DNA of 64,000 bases, taken from Pyrrhosoma nymphula (lineage: Eukaryota > Arthropoda > Insecta > Odonata > Coenagrionidae). This document shows positions 57,005-64,000 of this stretch, one piece after another. The translations under genes were made by a program, and so were the position numbers. How positions within the stretch are numbered: position 1 is the first letter of the stretch; every line of letters starts with the position of its first letter. The notes under the pieces were generated by a model. It was not told where the DNA came from and made no database searches. It saw only the letters and a program-made list of their open reading frames with translations. The DNA lies in NCBI GenBank assembly GCA_963573305.1, contig OY754337.1:72265094-72329093 (forward strand). Reading direction: 5' to 3'.

Positions 57005-59012
57005 TAGGGATGTGTGAGTACTCAAAAATTCGAGTCGAGTCGAGTAGTTGGTACTCGACTCGAGTACTACGAGTATTTTTATGAAAGTCGAGTCGACGGA
57101 GCTGCCGAAGCCAATAGGCTCAGAAATCCGGAAGCACTATCATAGTAAACTTGCATAAAATCGATCATTTCGCCGAAATGTTCCTCGGCTAAGAGAAATG
57201 ATATGAAAATGAGCTTTGATATAAGTTCTAGCTGCATCCTTTATCTTTCAATACGGATACTTCTCAAGTAGGTAAGTTTAATACAAGTACTGTAGTAGTG
57301 TAGAGCAAAGAGGATGTCCAGCGCTTTTTTCCTCAGGCCTTCGCACCAAGCGCTTTCGGCAGTCCAGCAAACGGCTATGCATCCTTGGCCTACCTCTCGC
57401 TCTCCCCTCCACCACCCCGGGTCTGACTCTCCCCCCACCCTTGCCTCGGCACTCATCGGAGGGTCGGAGTGAAGCATTATTTTTTTCTTGAGTCAGCATC
57501 ACATTTCATCAAAAGTATCACATTTCACTCATCACTTCCCCATGCCCCTACTTCTCAGGTGGTTTCAACCAGTTTGGGGGGAGGGGGGTGTTGCCCAATG
57601 GGAGTCCCTCATAAGTTATGACTGCGAACCAAAAGTATCACATTTCACTCATCGCTTTCCCACGCCCTAACTTCTTAGGTGGCTTCCCCTAGTTGGGGGG
57701 TAGGAGGGCGTCCTTTCGGGAGCCTCAGCAGCCAACTTCCATGGTTCCAACTAGTTTCAACATCGGCCACAATTCAGGATGATCGTTATTTAGGACGATT
57801 TGAATGGTATCCACACCCCTCAAGCCGTGAAGCATGTCGGACTTCTTCATTGGCCGTTTGCTACGATGGTAGCGCCAAGGCCATGGGCTTCCAATTCAGC
57901 CAACTTCTTCGTCTTTGCTCTCTCCCCCCACCCATTCCCACATCAGATACTTTTTTTGGGTTCGCATCGGGAGGACAGTGTTAAATCATTCCGTGATGAG
58001 CACAGGCTGACAGTGTCTTCCCCCTCTCGGCTCATATTTCGGCTTGGTTGATTCTTTGACACCACCCAGGATCATCCGGGGGTCGTATCCTGCTGCTCAG
58101 AGGCTCACTGACTCAAAAAGCATTTACAGATAATTCCCCCGCGTTCCCCACCCACACCTCCCTAGGTCGCTCTCTTGCTTAGGATGAGAAAAAATCACCG
58201 CTAATTTTTGGACAAGAAGAAATTTATGAACGTGAGACATTCTGTGAGAGCAATATGGGATTCATGCAAGAAGATCGCTACTTAGCCTTACCTAAACAAT
58301 GAATGTTGCCATCGGTGCTCAAACGAATCGAGGGGAGCCGCTATATCAGTAGATTCAAATTATTCTATTTGAATAACTTTGTCGCTCGAGCAGAAGGTGC
58401 CTGTAAATTATGCAACCTTGATGACATAAACGAAAAATCATACTCATTGTGGCGATATGAAAGAAATAACCACTCGCTACAACCGTCCAATTTCATATGT
58501 TATTCCATGAGACCAACCATTGGTAAAAATTACTCGCTACTGCCAGATTTTCGCATATACCACACTCGTAATAACGGACTTCTACTGTATTAGGTATTGA
58601 TAGTCTGCTTGTTGTCTAACTTTAATTGCTATGACTACTTTGGGCTCTTCCTAGGATTTTTGGATACACAAGTTTTCAACCCAATGCAGTCATTAAATAA
58701 AACTGTCAACAAATTACAAGAGTTAGTTCATTTCAATTGCCCTATTGGAACTGTTCAAGACACATTAATTTTAATTCATCTCCTAATTCTATCACGATTA
58801 CAATAAACATTCCTTATTACCTTTTCCCTTTAAATCAGGCCATATGTTCAGAAGAGAAAATGCACTAGGGGATTGGGAAAACGAGAATATGTTGGTGCAT
58901 GCATTATTATATTGCCTGGTTAGGGAATTGACATAGTTCATACAACTCGACTCGATACTCGTGAGTAAATACAACTCGACTGAAGATCAAAAATTACTAC
59001 TCGCACATCCAA
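57005..59012. mobile_element. 2.0-kb hAT-like non-autonomous element inside the LINE
   Basis: It begins TAGGGATGTGTGAGTA and ends with the complement TTGGATGTGCGAGTA, flanked by AGTACAAG (56997-57004) and AGCACAAG (59013-59020), 7 of 8. The subterminal regions are dense in CGAGT/ACTCG words. Removing it rejoins the LINE frame exactly at the duplication. No transposase was found in the open frames inside. Confidence 0.85.
57511..57720. repeat. two-copy 120-bp tandem duplication inside the hAT-like element
   Basis: AAAAGTATCACATTTCACTC at 57511 recurs at 57631, followed in both by a GGTGG...TTGGGGGG segment. The copies differ at several positions. Confidence 0.8.
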
Positions 59013-60397
59013 AGCACAAGGAATTAAATAATAAACTCTGGCTAGTGACCAATCGGGCAAAAAAAAACAGGTGGAAGGGACAATGCGAGGAAATGGAAAA
59101 TACATATGCAGGAAGAGGGGAGAGTGGGCACTTTATATGCCAAAGTGAAAACGTTATCGGGTGGTAGGAGAGGGCAAACGTTGCCAAAGGTTAAGGACAA
59201 AACAGGTAAGATATTAATCAAACAGGAAGATATCCAGGAAAGGTGAAGAGATAACATAGAGGAGCTATGAGACAGTGAGAATAGACCCTTGAACCTAGAT
59301 ATAGAGGATGCAAGAACAAAAGATAAGGATAACCTCAGACCAGAGTTACTTGACAGAAAAATAGAGAGGGCATTAAGGGAGATGAAGGGTAGAAAAGCAG
59401 TGGGACCCGATAACCTACCTTCGGAGCTACTGAAGAATCTAGGCAGTAGATTAGATTAGATTGTTGTTGGGGGGGCCTTCGTCAGGAGCCCGGGCACTTA
59501 GACCTTTCTTGGTCCATTGTGTCAACCCCATGCCTGTCTGCCACTTGCAGACAGGGGACAAGAGCACCTCGGTAGAGGTATGGAGGATTGGCCTCCCCCT
59601 GCCTCATCCCAGTACCAGGTATAGAGGATGTCCTCCCTCCAACCGGTCCGGTTTGGCCTGGCCTCTCAGGCCTGCCGGTATAGGTATGGAGGGAGTATCA
59701 TCTCTCCATCCATGCCTGGTTGAGGTATGGAGGAGGGTCACCCATCCAACCACCGTCCGGGCCCAACGTTGCTTAACTTCGGTGTTCTGATGGGAACCGG
59801 TGTTTCAACGTGGCTAGGCCCTTGCCCATCTAGGCAGTAAGGGAGGACGATCATTTTTTGAACTTATTTGTAGGAACTACGAGGAAGGAGTATGGCCAGA
59901 GGATCTCATGAAAACAGTATTAATATTTATCCCAAAGAAGAAGAAAGCGTCAGAATGCGAGGAATATGGAACAATTAGTTTAATTTCGCACGTGGCAAAA
60001 GTTTTGCTTAGATTATTAAATAGAAGGTTTGAGAGTAGAGCAAATCACAATTTAGGCGATGACCAGTTTGGGTTCAGAAAGGGGAGGGAAACTCCGTATG
60101 CGATTGCAGCAATGAGGAATTTATAGATAGAAATATAGAGTACATATAACCAGGATGTTTTTGCTTGCTTTGTTGATTTCAAAAAGGCGTTTGATAGAGT
60201 AAACAGAGAGAAACAATGCAGATTCTGGGGAAAAGAGGAATAGATTGGCATGATAGTAGACTTATTCTAAACTTATATATGGGGCAGAGGGCTCAGGTGA
60301 GGGTAGTTGAGGGTGAATAAGGGTGGGCAGTTGTAGGTCGTGGGGTTAGGCAAGGGTGCTCGTTCTCACCTTTGCTTTGTAACATCTATGCTGAGTA
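59013..60397 (+). pseudogene. LINE linker and reverse transcriptase start, broken
   Basis: After the hAT-like element the frame resumes with KELNNKLWLVTNRAKKNRW, then PELLDRKIERALREMKGRKA and VGPDNLPSELLKN. The 5S-type SINE interrupts it (59449-59827). It continues with LIFIPKKKKASECEEYGTIS, VLLRLLNRRFE, DDQFGFRKGRETPYAIAAMR, a stop, DFKKAFDRVNRE, and a GCSFSPLLCNIYAEY block ending at the gypsy LTR. Several stops (for example 59244 and 60124) make it inactive. Confidence 0.85.
59449..59827 (-). mobile_element. 5S rRNA-derived SINE, copy 3, inside the LINE
   Basis: Flanked by the perfect duplication ATCTAGGCAGTA (59437-59448 and 59828-59839). On the minus strand it begins GGGCAAGGGCCTAGCCACGT, then ACACCGAAGTTAAGCAACGT and TTGGATGGGTGACC, the best 5S C-box match of the three copies. 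The tail is (AATC)n-like, seen here as GATTAGATTAGATT at 59449. Its position proves that insertion followed that of the LINE. Confidence 0.92.
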
Positions 60398-60656
60398 TGG
60401 CGTATACACAACCGATAATAAATAAAGCGATTGGATGGAGCAACTGAACCATTTGGATGGACAGGTTTATTTCACATTTCACTGTATGAACACGATTACA
60501 ATTCACGCAGAGTAACAATGTCGTCGGCGGTTGAAGTCAGACTGGTGCTCTACCCTCGTCCCCAGGGCCACGGCGCATCCTCTGGTGGCCGCTGGTAGAA
60601 CTAGAAATAACTGTTTCTGGTTCGGCGCCATGTCGTCTGCATGCTGGTCCGCCACA
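60398..60656 (-). repeat. LTR of a gypsy-type retrotransposon
   Basis: On the minus strand it starts TGTGGCGGACCAGCATGC, directly after a purine tract (CTGCCAGGGGGG), and ends TACGCCA at 60398. GAAATAAACCTGTCC inside could be its poly(A) signal. The 259-bp length and the TG...CA ends fit an LTR. The other LTR was not found. Confidence 0.65.
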
Positions 60657-61217
60657 TTACCCCCCTGGCAGTAGTTTGGTCTGCGTATAAAAGAGAGCTG
60701 CGGGAAGTGGACTCGACGCCCGGATCTCGTGGTCCTCTGCCCGGGTCGTTGGACAATTCTAGGTCAGGGTGATGTTCCAGCGGTGGTACCGGGAGTTGAC
60801 TAGGTGGCGGTGTTGTGAGTAGGACTATGTCGTCCTCTGCGGGGTGACGTTGTTCTCTGAGTAGTTTATCTTCGTTGACGAGGAATGCCGGCTTCAACCA
60901 GTCCACGGTCACCCGCACTTCTCGGTCCCTGATCTGCAGCAGGAAGTTCTTCTCCTTGCGTTGAAGCACTTTGAAGGGCCCGTCGTAAGGAGGTTGCATT
61001 GAATTTCTTGGCCTGTCATTTCACACAAAAACGTGCGAGGAGGTTGCGAGATCCTGAAATATTAATTTATTCAGTTCTCCGTGCTGCAAGGCCGGTACTG
61101 GTGTTAGCTTCTTGACGTGTGCCCGGAGCTGTACCACGTAGTCGGTGGGGTCATTGGTGGCACGAGTGGAGGAGGGTTGGAGAAACTCACCAGGGAGTTT
61201 CAGGGGTTCGCCGAACA
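60657..61217 (-). pseudogene. Ty3/gypsy pol 3' fragment (integrase C-terminus)
   Basis: The minus strand encodes LKLPGEFLQPSS, DPTDYVVQLRAHVKKLTPVP and IFQDLATSSHVFV, then an in-frame TGA, then MQPPYDGPFKVLQRKEKNFL and VTVDWLKPAFL. This is the linker and GPY/F-like domain at the C-terminus of gypsy integrases, just before the purine tract and LTR. The 5' part of the element is missing, apparently lost with the neighbouring part of the LINE. Confidence 0.88.
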
Positions 61218-61235
61218 CCTGGATGAGATTAGGAT

Positions 61236-61435
61236 GGGAAACTTCTGGATGAGATTAGGGGAAGGCAGGGTAGGTGGCTGGAAGCGGTAATGAGGGGCGA
61301 TGGTTTGCTGAATACCGTGATAGAGGGAAGAATGCTGGGCAAGCGGAGAAGGGGAAGAAAGAGAAAAGGTTTTATGGATAGAATGAAGAAAGTTATTACT
61401 TTCGATGAGATATACTAGAGGTAGACAAGGCACTG
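61236..61435 (+). pseudogene. LINE ORF2 C-terminal tail
   Basis: It encodes WLEAVMRGDGLLNTVIEGRM, LGKRRRGRKRKGFMDRMKK and VITFDEIY, then a stop: the typical basic IEGR..GKRRRGR tail of this LINE type. It continues the LINE on the far side of the gypsy fragment. Confidence 0.7.
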
Positions 61436-61439
61436 CACG

Positions 61440-62835
61440 TGTAAGAGTTTTTTAGATTTTCTCTGACTTTCTACATAACCTATCTTTAACCGGTAGATTA
61501 CTCTGTTGATGATGATAAAAAGGAGAGGACAGGAAATTTTTTCTGAATTCTAAAGATTTTCAAACTTAATGGGGGAATACATGGAAGAACATCCTCTTCA
61601 TGTATCCCCAGAGCCAAAAGCAAGGTTCCTCCTTTCCACTTTGATTTATAAATTTTGGAGTTATTGCTATTTCACATTTGTCGAGGATGGTGGACCCAAG
61701 CTCTGTTCTCTGGGGAGTGTCAACATGAGTCCACAACTGCTCCCAGGGTAGGTCCAATAGAGTTTTGTAGATCAAATTAGTTTATGTACCATTAAAGATA
61801 TTGGCATGATACTGTTGCATGAGATAAATAATCTGAGTCTTCCAGCGCTAGAGGGAGCCAGCAACATATGTATAGAGCCCCAAAGCCTTCATCAGGACCC
61901 TGGCTTGAGGTAAAATATAGTTTGCTTTCAACCTTGGAGGCTCATCAGCAGCTAAGGTATGGTGTTACCCCTCTAAAATCAATTATATATTGTCTTTAGG
62001 TCTTAGAAATTCATTTGATTGCATATAGCTTATAAACTACAATTGCATATATAAGTATAGGCTCGTATGTACATACCATTCCGTTTTTGTTAATATTAAG
62101 ATCACTGGACTGGTGTGATTGAATTAAGCCACTTCAAAATCATCCAGCAGTTTCTTCACTTCTTAGGTGTTACTAAATGCTGGATTGAAGTGCAGATCTT
62201 ATCTTTGGGAACTATATAAGATTGCAGATATCTCCATTTTTGAAAAGCCCTTGAAATCAAGAGAAGGGTTAAATTATTCACGAAATTAAATTCCCAGCAT
62301 ATTTTTACTTAAAACACCAGATAATTAAAATATGCTTTTTTTCTTCTTGTTGCCAACATGCATACGTTCATTATATATTATTTTCTCTTGAAGAAGCACC
62401 TGTTGCCCAGGGATCTACAAACCTTTAATTAGTATTCTTTCAGCTAGAATAAAATTAGAACGGAAACTAGCCGACTAGAAATTATTAAGCATTGTAATTT
62501 TTATAATATGTATTCATTTTAAAATCGGAGGGAAAGGCTCACTTTCCTTACATGGACGAATTAAAGGAATTTAATTTAACCGCCATTTTTACTCGTATTT
62601 AACCATTCGCTAGGCTCGTCGTGGCTCAAATGTACCATGGGATTCCAATTAAAAACATTTTTTGTTGTTTTTATCAGCTAATTACTCATATTTTTTATAA
62701 TTCGGATGAAAGAGACATATTATAGTATTAATAACAAATAATTTTCCCCCACTGGGCTTGACTCCCGTGGCTTCCGCATGGGCCGCATTGGCCGTGGCCG
62801 CATGGTTTTTGTTGTGTGTTTTTGATTTTGTTATT
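61440..62835. other. intergenic, upstream of WDR43
   Basis: AT-rich sequence with no gene. At 61920-61950 the minus strand reads CTGATGAGCCTCCAAGG and TTGAAAGC, a weak hammerhead-like resemblance without a good stem III. The final 150 bases, with GGCTTCCGCATGGGCCGCAT and GGCCGTGGCCGCATGG, are GC-rich and may hold the WDR43 promoter and 5' leader. Confidence 0.4.
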
Positions 62836-63012
62836 ATGGCTTTCCGTGGTTTTTCATCATTTTCCAGGAATGGAAAATATTTCGCCTGTTGCACAGTGGA
62901 TGGAAAGCTAAAAATTTGGGACACATCTTCTAATACGTTGAAGCAAGAGTATATTCCGAGCCAACATCTTTCAGATCAACTTTCCTGTATTTCGTGGATA
63001 GCCTTCCCAACC
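62836..63012 (+). CDS. WDR43: WDR43 (UTP5) exon 1, partial gene
   Basis: Start of a WD-repeat nucleolar protein of the t-UTP/UTP-A complex, needed for early pre-18S rRNA processing and rDNA transcription. I chose the ATG at 62836 (MAFRGFSSFSRNGKYFACCT), which aligns with the start of the first WD repeat. An upstream in-frame extension is hydrophobic and unlike the family. LKIWDTSSNTLKQEYIPSQH and LSDQLSCISWIAF match the vertebrate pattern of VWET..N.L.QEYVPSAHLS. Donor ACC/GTAAGT, phase 0. Confidence 0.88.
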
Positions 63013-63188
63013 GTAAGTTTTATATAATTCCCTGTAATTCTTGCTTATTGTCTTCCTAATAAAATCACTCGTAGCTGTTCGTGTACACGTTTTCCTTGAG
63101 TTATAAAAAACGTTTAGGTAGGGATACCGGCACATAGTAGTTTACTTCAGAAGCACATAGAACTCACTCATTTAACTTGTGATTTCAG

Positions 63189-63469
63189 GATGATGCTGGT
63201 GGTGATCACGTTCTTTCTCCTTCGTCCCGCAAAAAGAAGAGAAAATCAGGCATTAAAGACAGTTCCAGTGATATGTTGGCAATGGGAACTAAGAATGGCA
63301 ATATAATTTTATACTGTGTCGCCTCAGGGAGTGCTGTTGGGAAGCTCACTGATGGCCATTCTAAAACTGTTAACGATCTTTCGTTTAGTGCAAAAAGGAA
63401 TAGTCTTTTTAGCTGTGGCGATGATAAGTTGGTGATAGAATGGGATGTCAGTCAGAGAACTATTAAAAG
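63189..63469 (+). CDS. WDR43: WDR43 exon 2
   Basis: Encodes a basic linker (SPSSRKKKRKSG, a likely nuclear or nucleolar signal) then WD repeats: DMLAMGTKNGNIILYCVASG, KLTDGHSKTVNDLSFSA and LFSCGDDKLVIEWDVSQ. The acceptor is GATTTCAG and the donor AG/GTGAAT. It leaves with two bases of an Arg codon. Confidence 0.9.
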
Positions 63470-63607
63470 GTGAATAGTCTTTAAGTGTTCAGTGATACAC
63501 TTGGTGAATATGAACTGGTTTTATCAATGGAAATACTTTCAAGGAAGTGAATAGCGCTCTGCCGTTACAATTAATAACTAACCTAACTTCATTTTGATGC
63601 ATTTCAG

Positions 63608-63841
63608 GAAATGGAAGGCTGGAAGTAGAGCCTTGAAAAGTGTTTTAGACTTGGAGGATGGGGAGTCTATTTTGGTTGGGAGTTCAGCAATCGAATGGTG
63701 GGACGTTGATAATAAAGAACTCCTGAAGACCTTTACTGGGCATGCCAATACTGTCAGTCAGTTGAAGTACGTTCCTTCAGTCAATAATGGGAAGCCTCAT
63801 TTCCTTAGTTCATCCAAGCAGGAGCGTATCATCAGTGCATG
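63608..63841 (+). CDS. WDR43: WDR43 exon 3
   Basis: Encodes KWKAGSRALKSVLDLEDGES, ILVGSSAIEWWDVDNKELLK and TFTGHANTVSQLKYVP, then FLSSSKQERIISAW: further WD repeats in the expected order. The acceptor is CATTTCAG. The donor is TG/GTAAAG, splitting the last Trp codon. The rest of the gene, with the Utp12 C-terminal domain, lies beyond the window. Confidence 0.9.
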
Positions 63842-64000
63842 GTAAAGTATATGTTAATTTGTTACATTATTTGATTATCAGCATGGGAATACTGGCATTT
63901 AAATGATATATATAATGTTTATTCACCATCCTTGTTTTTCAAACTACATAATTGGTTGAGTAACTAACATTAATACAGCTCATCTCAAATAGTCTATAAT

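Larger units (their letters stand above)
55590..61435 (+). mobile_element. non-LTR retrotransposon (endonuclease-RT type) cut by three insertions
   Basis: A leader (55590-55980) is followed by an apurinic-type endonuclease (55991 on), a linker resuming at 59013, reverse transcriptase blocks up to 60397, and a C-terminal tail at 61236-61430. A hAT-like element, a 5S-type SINE and a gypsy fragment interrupt it. The part of the reverse transcriptase with its catalytic Asp pair is missing between 60397 and 61236. Motif style suggests the RTE/craniofacial-protein-2-like group; the clade is not certain. Confidence 0.82.

Noticed and set aside
56660..57025. 121-codon minus frame
   Set aside because: It is the antisense of the Lys-rich LINE linker.
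1..64000. CRISPR arrays, operons, bacterial genes or tRNA genes
   Set aside because: No regularly spaced direct repeats, bacterial gene layout or complete tRNA cloverleaf was found; the tRNA-like words belong to SINEs or transposon arms.

Overview
The window is nuclear DNA of an arthropod, most likely an insect with a large, repeat-rich genome. The evidence is AT-rich sequence, spliced genes with GT/AG introns of up to several kilobases, and many transposons of typical arthropod kinds (piggyBac, hAT, pogo-like, Ty3/gypsy, non-LTR). No bacterial or organellar features were seen. The species cannot be named from the sequence.

Three host genes are recognisable, all on the + strand. (1) Canonical nuclear poly(A) polymerase (PAPOLA/PAPOLG/hiiragi type): nine coding exons between 6814 and 17162, from the third catalytic aspartate to the Ser/Pro-rich, NLS-bearing tail. 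The exons with the first two catalytic aspartates lie upstream of the window, and the true last exon is unresolved. (2) A seven-transmembrane receptor of adhesion/class-B2 type: five coding exons from 44289 to 53033. Its N-terminal exons were not found; a CpG-rich block at about 36.3-37.0 kb is a candidate first exon or promoter. (3) The first three coding exons of WDR43 (UTP5, small-subunit processome) from 62836 to 63841; the gene continues past the window.

The rest is mostly mobile DNA, much of it nested. Positions 22-4124 hold a near-complete piggyBac element with an open 560-codon transposase, inserted at a TTAA in a decayed Ty3/gypsy reverse transcriptase. Positions 22145-26537 hold a transposon with about 765-bp inverted repeats and a broken DDE-type transposase gene. 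The region 31.2-34.2 kb has two SINEs with a 5S rRNA-like head, a 190-bp palindrome and a tRNA-derived SINE. The region 39.3-44.0 kb has further tRNA-type SINEs and a cluster of small inverted-repeat elements (two hAT- or TTAA-type with clear target duplications). A 2.3-kb inverted-repeat element lies in the receptor's third intron. From 55.6 to 61.4 kb one non-LTR retrotransposon is cut by three later insertions: a 2.0-kb hAT-like element, a third 5S-type SINE and a gypsy remnant with its LTR.

The most unusual signals are the three 5S-derived SINEs with target-site duplications and four short motifs shaped like minimal hammerhead ribozymes of the kind reported from Penelope-like elements. 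Intron and intergenic stretches not listed showed nothing I could support.
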